The translations under genes were made by a program, and so were the position numbers. From an uncultured Solobacterium sp. (GTDB taxonomy: Bacteria; Bacillota_I; Bacilli_A; Erysipelotrichales; Erysipelotrichaceae), in NCBI GenBank assembly GCA_905194705.1, contig CAJJTI010000025.1, positions 1 to 17,844 of the forward strand: a stretch of DNA of 17,844 nt. Direction: 5' to 3'. Positions 8,401 through 14,925 of the stretch are shown here, one piece after another; within the stretch, counting starts at the first letter, position 1, and each line of letters opens with the position of its first letter. The notes below the pieces were generated by a model. That model did not search any database. It was not told the DNA's origin and saw only the letters and a list, made by a program, of their open reading frames with translations.

Positions 8401-8696
8401 CTAGGTTTATTTACCGCAACAAAATCATCTGTTTCATATAAAATATCTGGAGCAGCATCTATTTTCACAATTTCTTCTACTTTATCTTCAGGGAAGCGTA
8501 CAAGTAAAATATCAGAAACTCTCATACGTGAATTCACATATGCTTTTTCGCCATTTACAAGTATTTCTCCATCAAATTTACATTGTGAAATTTCATGGTC
8601 AGATAAATGAAGTATATTTTTTAAAATTGCATATACTTCACCATGTGTATAACTGTAATCATTTATATTCAGTTCGTATCTTATTTCTTTTGCCAT
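5466..8696 (-). CDS. RluA-family pseudouridine synthase fused to Ig-repeat, membrane-anchored lysozyme
   Basis: A single uninterrupted frame of 1,076 residues with an unusual order of parts. Residues 1-80 look S4-like, and 85-300 are an RluA-type synthase: catalytic D138 in IGRLDNEVSGVVLFAKN, then TGRTHQIRAHM and HPLLGDSLYGG. An acidic linker (305-340) and basic KHKKGH precede a membrane helix (351-372), which predicts a cytosolic N-terminus. Residues about 395-930 are six Ig-like domains; the last three or four are closely related repeats of about 84 residues resembling the DUF5011/Cry22 type. Residues 944-1076 resemble phage tail-tip lysozyme (Phage_lysozyme2): E973 in IMANIKRESSYRPD, then YGLCQWGGSRYRRL. 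RluA enzymes modify rRNA or tRNA uridines; the C-terminal part would cut peptidoglycan outside. The gene follows prfB by 8 bases with no strong ribosome binding site. An internal ATG (codon 341) could yield the surface part alone. Confidence 0.85.
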   Translation of the reverse strand: MAKEIRYELNINDYSYTHGEVYAILKNILHLSDHEISQCKFDGEILVNGEKAYVNSRMRVSDILLVRFPEDKVEEIVKIDAAPDILYETDDFVAVNKPSGIPTHASHNHLDDSTGSILISYYQKQGVPFVARSIGRLDNEVSGVVLFAKNQPAASRLNQERITGKLKKIYIAYAEGIFKEKEGTISLPLAKIDEGKERKVDTDNGQEAITQYKVMEEREINGFPFSVVAVTIITGRTHQIRAHMKAIGHPLLGDSLYGGNTEYIKRVSLHAAKMEFLSPFTHETVKISSPLPEDLKDVILHSQKCIQKAEPDEETKELTKEIIEPVAETKTIPLEEAAVIMPEKHKKGHTFMIIVLVLLLLGILGTGIYYFVTHFYTPMPIKETPVVEVKSDEELYNSLTISFNDKDSVLVNESIDPMAFVESYEGDISILQSIDTSVLGKQHIVYKLTVKNNDGKNVTRVFIKEITVKSDKVGAIFEAESVAIKAGNEFDPKGNISGIYDAYGNELSFSEELLPGTYIIEHNVDVQKEGTYNVVIKMMDQDGAISKASYEVIVKGKVGSINPLIWIRKDEIKIAKGTGYDIKNNVISVTDASLKALPYAKTETNGSYTIQSNFDNQKVGTYDVKLIATDTDGNKAYDDWKIIVTETLPTSSATISPVLDTVAPKIWIYKDEITLRKGTKYDIASNVMSVTDDVDGKLPYSASEANGTYTIVSNFDINTPGKYDVQLIAIDNAGNRSTDEWVITVLDTPQSDGVGPHILIRRDNIIIKVGASINLRSNVISVTDAIDGTIPYADTEQNGRYTIVSDLNVNEPGVYNVQLIALDKEGNRTTDEWTITVEAKPETDTTPPQIWIYQDYFTITAGANYRLTMNVMSVTDDVDGTLPWSDVEAPGTYTIVSNFDINTPGEYDVQLIAIDKAGNRSTDEWVVNVVSPAGENTGGDSTSNSDQIYNYLTGNMGLNRAAAIGIMANIKRESSYRPDVYNGSSNYGLCQWGGSRYRRLMEFCNNNGLDYRTVDGQVHYIEYELNNFYTGVLSQLQSVEDSKDGAYNAGYIFAEQYEGAGPGYPEQAGESAKSMY
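5907..7010 (-). repeat. Tandem Ig-like domain repeats within the fusion protein
   Basis: Four consecutive units encode residues about 563-645, 664-746, 755-838 and 848-930. Each has the pattern [IW]I-x-[KRQ]D, then V[IM]SVTD, then G-x-YTI-x-S, then YDV-x-LIA-x-D, then GN-x-x-x-D-x-W. The second and fourth units are nearly identical over SNFDINTPGxYDVQLIAIDxA and are also highly alike at DNA level. They are closer to each other than to the unit between them. Confidence 0.8.
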
Positions 8697-8704
8697 ATTT
8701 TAAT

Positions 8705-9806
8705 TTATTCTATTTGTGAACGAAGGTAACTATAAATAAATTCATCTAAATCCCCGTCCATAACTGCCTGGATATTTCCAACTTCATGGCCTGTTCTTAA
8801 GTCCTTAACCATTGTATATGGACAGAATACGTATGAACGAATTTGAGAACCCCACTCAATTGCCTTCTGTTCCCCTTTAATATCTGCCATCTTTCTGGCA
8901 TTTTCTTCAATCTTTCTTTGTAATAATTTAGATTTCAACATATTCAAACAACGTTCACGGTTTTGAATTTGTGATCTTTCTGTTTGACAAGTAACGACAA
9001 TTCCCGTTGGAATATGTGTCATACGTACTGCTGAGTCTGTTTTATTAATATGTTGTCCACCTGCTCCACTTGCACGCATTGTAATAACATCTAAATCTCT
9101 ATCATCAATTTCAATATCAATATCATCTTCAAATTCAGGAATTACTTCTACAGATGCAAATGATGTGTGTCTTCTTGCATTAGAATCAAATGGAGAAATA
9201 CGAACTAGACGATGAACACCATTTTCAGCTTTTAAATAACCATAAGCCATAGGTCCTTCCAGCAAGACAGAAACTGATTTAATACCCGCTTCTTCACCTT
9301 CAAGATAGTCTAATACGGTAATTTTATAGCCTTTTCTTTCTCCATAGCGGCAATACATACGATATAGCATCTGTGCCCAATCCATCGCTTCTGTACCACC
9401 AGCACCCGGATGAATTTCTAAAATACAGTTATGGTCATCATATGGTCCACTTAATAAAACCTGTATTTCATAATCTTCAAAATCCTTCATGGTGTTTTTA
9501 TATTCTTCATCCACAAGTTCTTTTAAATCATCATCATAGCTTTCTTTTAGTTCATCTAAACTGCTACTTAATTCTTCGAGAGCTTCTTTTAATTTATGAT
9601 GATTATCTAGCAATGATTTCAAATTGTTTGTCTCACGAATAATGGCTTGTGCCTTCTTTTGGTCATTCCAAAAGTTCTCACCATTCATGAGTTTTTCATT
9701 TTTATCTATAATTTCTTGTTTACTGTTGAAGTCAAAGAGATTGGCCAAGCTGCTCCAATTTGGCTTGGCTCTTAAGAACGCTTTGCTTCATATCATATAA
9801 TTCCAT
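8705..9806 (-). CDS. prfB: Peptide chain release factor 2, with programmed +1 frameshift
   Basis: RF2 releases finished proteins at UGA and UAA. The gene starts at ATG 9806-9804 with AGAGG upstream and encodes [20 protein letters not shown] and four further codons in the first frame. It then meets TGA at 9734-9732 in the context CTT TGA C. A +1 shift at CTT continues as [10 protein letters not shown] to the stop at 8705, giving 366 residues, like other RF2 proteins. The stop-recognition tripeptide SPF (204-206) and peptidyl-hydrolysis motif GGQ (249-251, [11 protein letters not shown]) are in the expected places. Low RF2 favours the shift, so the gene autoregulates. The downstream frame alone could only begin at a TTG and would lack the N-terminus. 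It lies between secA and the RluA fusion in one transcription direction. Confidence 0.95.
9731..9740 (-). promoter_or_regulatory. prfB programmed frameshift site (TCT CTT TGA C)
   Basis: The slippery CTT codon (9737-9735), in-frame TGA (9734-9732) and following C (9731) match the universal RF2 shift site. The usual purine-rich Shine-Dalgarno element a few bases before CTT is missing; the sequence there is GGCCAATCT, and the nearest GGAG is about 18 bases upstream of CTT. Confidence 0.9.
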
Positions 9807-9817
9807 AAATTAACCTC

Positions 9818-12178
9818 TTATGCTTTTTCACTTGTTTTTTCTTGAATAACTTTTAAATTCATGCAATATGTCACAATTGTCTGAGCAATTGACTGCATCA
9901 TACTTTCAAATAACTGGAAGCCTTCTGTAACATATGCTTGTAATGGATTATCTTGAGCATAGCTTCTTAGACCAATACCATCACGTAGTTTACTCATTGT
10001 ATCAATATGATCTACCCATGCTCTATCAATAACTCTTAGTGACATTTCTCTTTCAAATTGACGAATCTTGTCACGAACCGGTTGAATCTTGTCATCATAT
10101 GCTTTCCAAGCTCTTTCATCAACTAAGCTACTAATTTCTTCAACTGTCTTATTTTGTAGTTCAGAACTTTCCACAATATTGTTAAAGCCCATTTTATTTA
10201 AAGATGTTATTAATTCATCTACATTTACATCATTATGCTTAGAATCCATAATAACGTGAGAGCTTACTGTATCAGAGATAACTCTCTTGAACATACCTTC
10301 AATAACACTATGAACATCTTCATTATCCAAAATAAAGTTTCTTTGTTCATACATTACTTCACGTTGTTGACGAAGAACATCATCATATTGAAGTAAAGTT
10401 TTACGAGCATCAAAGTTAATACCTTCTACACGTTTTTGAGCAGAAGTAATGGATTTAGTAATTGTTTTACTTTCAATAGCTTCATCACCAAGTTTAGAAA
10501 ATAAACCTTCCATTCTTTCACTGCCGAAGCGAACCATCAAGTCATCTTGTACAGATACATAGAATCTTGATTCACCTGGGTCACCTTGTCTACCTGAACG
10601 ACCACGCAACTGGTTATCGATACGTCTTGATTCATGTCTTTCAGAACCTAATACGCATAAACCGCCAAGTTCTCTAACACCTTCACCTAGCTTAATATCA
10701 GTACCACGACCTGCCATGTTAGTAGCGATAGTAACTGAACCTTTTTCACCTGCTTTAGCAATGATTTCAGCTTCACGTTCATTATTCTTCGCATTTAATA
10801 CTTCATGTGGTATTTTCTTTTTCTTTAACATCTGGCTGATTAATTCAGAAGTTTCAACCGCAATTGTACCAACAAGAACTGGTTGTCCTTTTGCATGTCT
10901 TTTTTCTACTTCATCAACTAATGCTTCAAATTTAGCTTTTTTAGTTCCATATACTGCATCTGGCTGATCAATACGAGCAACTGGTTTATTTGTAGGAACC
11001 TCGAGAACTAACATGTTATAAATTTCATGGAATTCTTCTTCCTCAGTTTTTGCAGTACCTGTCATACCTGCAAGCTTATTGTATAAACGGAAGAAGTTCT
11101 GATAAGTAATTGTCGCAAGAACGGTTGTTTCCTGACGAATAGAAATACCTTCTTTAGCACATACTGCTTGATGTAAACCATCAGACCATTCTCTACCCTT
11201 CATTAAACGACCAGTATTAGGGTCAACAATATGAATTTGATCATTTTCTTTATCCACAACATATTCAACGTCTTTTGCCATGATATAGTTGGCTTTTAAT
11301 GCCTGGTTAATACGATGCAATAGTTGTGTATGTTCAAGGTTATATAAGTTTTCAATACGGAAAGCTTTTTCAGCTTTACTAACACCAGTTTCAGTTAATT
11401 GGCAAGTACGACCTTTAACATCAATTTCATAATCTTCATCAAGCTTTAAACGTTTTACAAAGCGGTCAGCCTGTAAATATAAGTTAGCTGTCTGTTTCAT
11501 ACCACCAGAAATAATCAATGGTGTTCTAGATTCATCAATTAAAATAGAGTCAACTTCATCGACCAACGCAAAGTTCAATCCTCTTTGAACTCTGTCCTTT
11601 GCATTAGTAACCATGTTATCTCTTAGATAGTCAAAACCAAGTTCTGAGTTAGTTGTATATGTGATATCACATGCATATGCTGCTCTTTTTTGTGCAGGTG
11701 TTAATTCTCTTAAGTTTAAACCTACTGTTAATCCTAAAAATCTATGGATTTCTCCCATCCACTCAGAGTCACGCTTTGATAAGTATTCGTTAACAGTAAC
11801 TACATGAACACCTTTTCCTGTTAAGGCATTTAAATAAACAGCCATAACAGATGTTAATGTTTTACCTTCACCTGTCTTCATTTCAGCAATATCGCCACCT
11901 TGCATAATACAGGCACCAATTAATTGCACATGGTATGGATATTCACCAATAACTCTTCGACAAGCTTCACGTGCTGTCGCAAAAGCTTCCGGTAAAATAT
12001 CATCTAAAGTCTTACCTTCAGCTAATAACGCTTTTAATCGTGGCGTTTCAGCTTTAAGCTCTTCATCACTCATTGCTTTATATTTTTCAGCCATCTGTTC
12101 AGCCGGTTTTATCTTCTTTTCGATTTCTTTTATTTTATGTGCATCTGTGTTTAAAATGCGATCAAATATGTTTGCCAT
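9818..12178 (-). CDS. secA: Preprotein translocase ATPase SecA
   Basis: This 786-residue motor drives proteins through the SecYEG channel. Visible motifs are Walker A MKTGEGKT (100-107), the DEAD-like box LVDEVDS (205-211) followed by ILIDESRTPLIISG, the helicase segments TNMAGRGTDIKLG and RRIDNQLRGRSGRQGDPG, and the preprotein cross-linking and scaffold regions. It ends soon after the helical scaffold (MNLKVIQEK) and lacks the C-terminal zinc-binding SecB-type tail, as in many compact Firmicute SecAs. The start has a perfect AAGGAGG (12191-12185) seven bases upstream. A promoter lies inside the end of comFC. The stop is 11 bases from the prfB start, and the prfB ribosome binding site begins right at it, so the two are an operon. 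Confidence 0.97.
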   Translation of the reverse strand: MANIFDRILNTDAHKIKEIEKKIKPAEQMAEKYKAMSDEELKAETPRLKALLAEGKTLDDILPEAFATAREACRRVIGEYPYHVQLIGACIMQGGDIAEMKTGEGKTLTSVMAVYLNALTGKGVHVVTVNEYLSKRDSEWMGEIHRFLGLTVGLNLRELTPAQKRAAYACDITYTTNSELGFDYLRDNMVTNAKDRVQRGLNFALVDEVDSILIDESRTPLIISGGMKQTANLYLQADRFVKRLKLDEDYEIDVKGRTCQLTETGVSKAEKAFRIENLYNLEHTQLLHRINQALKANYIMAKDVEYVVDKENDQIHIVDPNTGRLMKGREWSDGLHQAVCAKEGISIRQETTVLATITYQNFFRLYNKLAGMTGTAKTEEEEFHEIYNMLVLEVPTNKPVARIDQPDAVYGTKKAKFEALVDEVEKRHAKGQPVLVGTIAVETSELISQMLKKKKIPHEVLNAKNNEREAEIIAKAGEKGSVTIATNMAGRGTDIKLGEGVRELGGLCVLGSERHESRRIDNQLRGRSGRQGDPGESRFYVSVQDDLMVRFGSERMEGLFSKLGDEAIESKTITKSITSAQKRVEGINFDARKTLLQYDDVLRQQREVMYEQRNFILDNEDVHSVIEGMFKRVISDTVSSHVIMDSKHNDVNVDELITSLNKMGFNNIVESSELQNKTVEEISSLVDERAWKAYDDKIQPVRDKIRQFEREMSLRVIDRAWVDHIDTMSKLRDGIGLRSYAQDNPLQAYVTEGFQLFESMMQSIAQTIVTYCMNLKVIQEKTSEKA

Positions 12179-12204
12179 AAAAAACCTCCTTAAAACGCTA
12201 TAAT

Positions 12205-12234
12205 ATTATAACTTGTAAAGTGCTTTTCATTCAA
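12205..12234 (-). promoter_or_regulatory. Candidate secA promoter inside the end of comFC
   Basis: On the minus strand, TTGAAT (12234-12229) and TATAAT (12210-12205) are 18 bp apart. They are followed by the secA AAGGAGG and ATG. The -35 box overlaps the last codons of comFC. It would let secA-prfB be expressed independently of the competence genes. Confidence 0.6.
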
Positions 12235-12826
12235 GAATAGGCACTCTTGCAACAGTATATATTTTAATTTTATGCGCTTTTATATCAATATTACTTAAAG
12301 CAGCACGTAAAGTAGAACCAGTTGTATATACATCATCCACTAATGCTATCTTGTAAGGTAAATGAATATTTTCTTTTAAATACATTGTTTTACCGATTTC
12401 TTTTCGTTCTTTTAATGTTTTACCTTTTTGATTACTTTCAGTAATAAATGGTTCTAACATTGGTAATTTTAAACTTGAAAACATAAATTTCAAATGTGAA
12501 AATCCTCTTTCTTCCAGTCTTTCTTTAGTACTTGGCATCAGTATCAGTGTATATCCACAAAGATAATGTCTTATTTTCTTTCTAACCGGATACAAGAACA
12601 CATCTTTTAAAGCTTCATCATAACATTCCTTATATTGTATAAGTGTACTTCTAAAGGCATCATTATACTCCCAGGATGACTTTACAATATAAGGCCCTAG
12701 TTTTATATCTTTCTTATTTTCTACCCATTTACTTCGACAATTAGAACATAATAAGTCATCTTTAAATAATATTTCTTTTATTGTTCCTTCTGTAAACAAA
12801 TCTTTTCCACACATTAAACAATTCAT
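12227..12826 (-). CDS. comFC: ComFC/GntX-type phosphoribosyltransferase-like protein
   Basis: This 199-residue cytosolic protein has an N-terminal zinc finger (Cys3, Cys6, Cys27, Cys30). The C-terminal type I phosphoribosyltransferase domain includes the PRPP loop ALVDDVYTTGSTL (161-173) and the family stretch STKERLEERGFSHL (99-112). ComFC works with ComFA in natural DNA uptake, apparently in passing the incoming single strand into the cytosol; its enzymatic activity is uncertain. Its ATG overlaps the comFA stop as ATGA, which shows translational coupling, and AGAAAGGG lies about 12 bases upstream. Length is slightly below the usual 210-240. Confidence 0.9.
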   Translation of the reverse strand: MNCLMCGKDLFTEGTIKEILFKDDLLCSNCRSKWVENKKDIKLGPYIVKSSWEYNDAFRSTLIQYKECYDEALKDVFLYPVRKKIRHYLCGYTLILMPSTKERLEERGFSHLKFMFSSLKLPMLEPFITESNQKGKTLKERKEIGKTMYLKENIHLPYKIALVDDVYTTGSTLRAALSNIDIKAHKIKIYTVARVPILE

Positions 12827-13962
12827 GCTCTATTCGCCCTTTCTATTTCATTTATACAATCTTGTACTATTTCTGTCTTTTTCGATGTAATAAATAAGAC
12901 ATCTCCTTCAGGATGAAGAAAATTTCTTCCTGCTCGACCAGCCATTTGTATTAAAGCAGCCTCATTAAAAACACTGTGATTAGCTTCATAAATACATACA
13001 TTCACATTTGGAATAGTTACTCCTCTTTCTAAAACCGTTGTACATATACATATTCCATCAAAATCATTTCTAAACTTTTCAATAACTTCATCTCTATTTT
13101 CTGTTTTACTGGTACACATATATACATGCAAAAATAAAGTCAAAAAGAAGGTCATTTGTTTTGCCATCGCAATTGTTGGCACAAATATCATTCGTGGTGT
13201 ATTTTTATATTTTTTAATCCAGTACAGTAAACAAATCATCCTTCCAATTAAAAATCCAGTATAAACTTTAGGAACCGGAATAGGTTTACCATGTGGTCTT
13301 GAATCTAAATTCAATACATATAATTTGCCCATTTTTACCATTTTAAGCAAAATATCATCAGGTGTAGCAGTTAGATATATATGATGTTTTGTGCAGGCAG
13401 TAGATGCAATACCATGTAATACGTCATTACCATAAAAAGGAAAAGCATCAGGTTCATCCAAAATTAATAAATCAAATGCATTATAGTAACGAAATAACTG
13501 ATGAGTTGTACAGACAATTAAATCACCATCTAAAACACTTGTATGTCCACCACATACTGCAATTACTTTTGCCTTTGGAAAGATTTCTTTAAATCTTTCT
13601 GCAAGTTCTAAAACAACCTGTCTTCTAGCAATCGCAAAACATACTTTCTTCTTTTTTTTAAGCATTTTCGCAATTGTTTCAACAACCAGTTCCGTTTTTC
13701 CAGCACCGGTTACTGCATGAATTAATATATCTGTTTCTTCTATTTTCTCTTTGCATTGCGTACTGATTATTTTCTGTTTCTCAGTCAATGGATATTTCAA
13801 AACATATTCTTCACTGTTATTCCCCGGTAAATCTAAAGAAACACTTTCTAAAGTATCTTCAATACAAATACGTGAAAAAGAAATACATTTACGGCAATAA
13901 TATCCATGAACGCCTTTATAGAAATATGCAGGATCTTCATTTAAACAACGTGGACATCTCAT
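12823..13962 (-). CDS. comFA: ComFA, DNA-uptake helicase
   Basis: ComFA is the ATP-driven superfamily 2 helicase-like protein that helps pull transforming DNA into the cytosol. The motifs are an N-terminal four-cysteine zinc finger (CPRC and CRKC), Walker A AVTGAGKTE, a DEPD box in LLILDEPDAFPF, motif III LTATP and motif VI QMAGRAGR. The open frame extends to a TTG at 14028, but that codon sits in the T-tract of the terminator of the upstream small gene. The ATG at 13962 begins MRCPRC, the usual family N-terminus, so I chose it; it gives about 379 residues. No good ribosome binding site precedes either start. It forms a coupled pair with comFC. No further competence genes are in the window. 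Confidence 0.9.
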   Translation of the reverse strand: MRCPRCLNEDPAYFYKGVHGYYCRKCISFSRICIEDTLESVSLDLPGNNSEEYVLKYPLTEKQKIISTQCKEKIEETDILIHAVTGAGKTELVVETIAKMLKKKKKVCFAIARRQVVLELAERFKEIFPKAKVIAVCGGHTSVLDGDLIVCTTHQLFRYYNAFDLLILDEPDAFPFYGNDVLHGIASTACTKHHIYLTATPDDILLKMVKMGKLYVLNLDSRPHGKPIPVPKVYTGFLIGRMICLLYWIKKYKNTPRMIFVPTIAMAKQMTFFLTLFLHVYMCTSKTENRDEVIEKFRNDFDGICICTTVLERGVTIPNVNVCIYEANHSVFNEAALIQMAGRAGRNFLHPEGDVLFITSKKTEIVQDCINEIERANRA

Positions 13963-14026
13963 ACATATATATAATTCGCAAAAAATATATGAATTCCCCA
14001 AATATTTCTTATTTTCAATAAATATC

Positions 14027-14052
14027 AAAAAAAAGAAGACTTACGCCTTCTT
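14027..14052 (-). terminator. Intrinsic terminator after the 56-codon gene
   Basis: On the minus strand, an 8-bp stem (AAGAAGGC with GTCTTCTT, one G-U pair) closes a GTAA (GNRA-type) loop. Six further T follow (14032-14027). The stop codon of the small gene lies in the loop. It separates that gene from comFA. Confidence 0.75.
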
Positions 14053-14211
14053 GTTGAAACCTAGTTCTGTATGATTAACAATACGTATACGACCAGCTTT
14101 TTCTTCACTTAATAATTTTTGAAACTGAATCTTCGACATAAATTCACGAACTACAGAAACATCGGTTTCATAATCAACCATACAAATGGCTAAATCATTG
14201 ATGTTTCTCAT
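14041..14211 (-). CDS. Small protein of unknown function, 56 residues
   Basis: The frame runs from ATG (14211-14209) to TAA (14043-14041). It encodes a mixed-charge soluble protein beginning MRNINDLAICMVDYE and ending HTELGFNKKA. It has no membrane segment or signal peptide, and I recognise no family. Support for a real gene comes from context: codon use matches the AT-rich neighbours, AGAAAGGA lies about 12 bases before the start, an extended -10 (TGCTATTAT) and a palindromic operator-like site lie just upstream, and an intrinsic terminator falls exactly at its stop. An in-frame stop directly upstream excludes a longer form. It would be a single-gene transcript upstream of comFA. Confidence 0.55.
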   Translation of the reverse strand: MRNINDLAICMVDYETDVSVVREFMSKIQFQKLLSEEKAGRIRIVNHTELGFNKKA

Positions 14212-14228
14212 ATATCATTTTTGTCCTT

Positions 14229-14258
14229 TCTGGTATTTACCAGTAAATATATAATAGC
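14229..14258 (-). promoter_or_regulatory. Promoter core with dyad operator-like site
   Basis: On the minus strand, an extended -10 element TGCTATTAT is followed within ten bases by CTGGTA-AA-TACCAG (14243-14230), a perfect 6-bp dyad. The layout CTGGT-N4-ACCAG equals that of GntR/HutC-family operators such as the DasR/NagR dre site, where the centre is usually different. It sits at the start of the presumed transcript of the 56-codon gene, so a bound repressor would block it. No good -35 box is seen. Confidence 0.4.
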
Positions 14259-14407
14259 ACAAAAATCAAGGAAGTGAAGAATTCACACAATTTCACAATT
14301 TATAAAATAATATACAAAATACGAGAAGTATGGTACGAAATCATACAAATCAGGATTTCTTTGCTCACGAAGAAATTACGATAACCAGGATTTGGTTAAA
14401 ATGTGGT
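14259..14407. other. Gene-free boundary segment between AT-rich and GC-richer DNA
   Basis: I see no coding frame here. It contains an isolated 7-bp inverted repeat (ATTTCTT / AAGAAAT, 14355-14376) without a T-tract, and two copies of CAGGATTT about 40 bases apart. Sequence to the left is AT-rich like the competence cluster. From about 14,410 onward it becomes G-rich. Confidence 0.5.
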
Positions 14408-14437
14408 TTGACATTTCAGGGGCGGATATTATACAAT
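14408..14437 (+). promoter_or_regulatory. Promoter of the small acidic protein gene
   Basis: TTGACA (14408-14413) and TACAAT (14432-14437) are 18 bp apart on the plus strand, a near-consensus vegetative promoter about 70 bases before the start codon. Confidence 0.6.
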
Positions 14438-14507
14438 CATATTTAATCGAAAAAAATTCAGGAAAGGAGTATGCGGCAGTCAAAAAGAACTGAGAGGGTA
14501 AGCCCTG

Positions 14508-14792
14508 ATGGCATGCACTGCTGCAGAACATAAAATGGAAGAATTATACGCTGCAATTGAGAAAAAAATCAAAGCTTCCGGTTATCCGCGTGAGATTTCC
14601 GGTGCAGATGTGTATGATGATATCTGCGACCAGATCGAGGGAAAAGAGAACGGAAGCTATATTCTGCTGTCCAAGTTTGAGGATGATGTAATCTTTGAGT
14701 ATCATATCACGGTAATGGATGATGATTTTAATCTCGGGGTTCTTACCATGCGTACGCCTGAGGGAGTATTTGAGACCGATTTTGATGAATAA
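14508..14792 (+). CDS. Small acidic protein of unknown function, 94 residues
   Basis: This is a soluble, strongly acidic protein with no signal peptide or membrane segment. It has a helical-looking first third (MEELYAAIEKKIKASGYPRE) and then alternating strand-like stretches (GSYILLSKFED, VIFEYHITVMDDDF, LGVLTMRTPEG) ending in FETDFDE. I do not recognise a family. ATG at 14508 is chosen because GAGAGGG lies 9 bases upstream and TAA precedes it in frame; the ATG nine codons later has no ribosome binding site. Codon use is already of the GC-richer right-hand type, unlike the genes to the left. It has its own promoter and appears to be a single gene ahead of the AEC transporter. Confidence 0.7.
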   Translation: MACTAAEHKMEELYAAIEKKIKASGYPREISGADVYDDICDQIEGKENGSYILLSKFEDDVIFEYHITVMDDDFNLGVLTMRTPEGVFETDFDE

Positions 14793-14872
14793 AAGAACTA
14801 TTCAGACACGCTCTGGCAGAAGAGTTTGCCATACGAAATATCCTGTAAGGTAAGAAATCAGGAAGAGTCTGG

Positions 14873-14907
14873 ATTAAGAAATACCAAAATACAATATTAA
14901 GAAATAC
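14873..14907 (+). repeat. 12-bp direct repeat before the AEC transporter
   Basis: ATTAAGAAATAC occurs at 14873-14884 and again at 14896-14907, 23 bp apart start to start. TACAAT, a possible -10 element, sits between them (14890-14895). A two-turn spacing of direct repeats resembles LytTR-type binding sites, though the sequence is only partly like their consensus. Confidence 0.4.
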
Positions 14908-14925
14908 ATAGAAAGTGTGCATAGA

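Noticed and set aside
9373..9642. 89-codon plus-strand frame
   Set aside because: It is antisense to prfB, with His/Leu-rich composition typical of a shadow.
8705..9748. prfB beginning at the in-frame TTG (9748)
   Set aside because: It would lose the conserved N-terminus and ignore the CTT TGA C shift site, while ATG 9806 has a good ribosome binding site and restores a 366-residue RF2.
14355..14376. 7-bp inverted repeat as terminator
   Set aside because: It has no T-tract on either strand and an 8-base loop; likely chance in this composition.
14471..14533. Short frame MRQSKRTERVSPDGMHCCRT as leader peptide
   Set aside because: Its AAAGGAG is only one base from the ATG, too close for efficient initiation, and the frame has no leader-peptide codon pattern.
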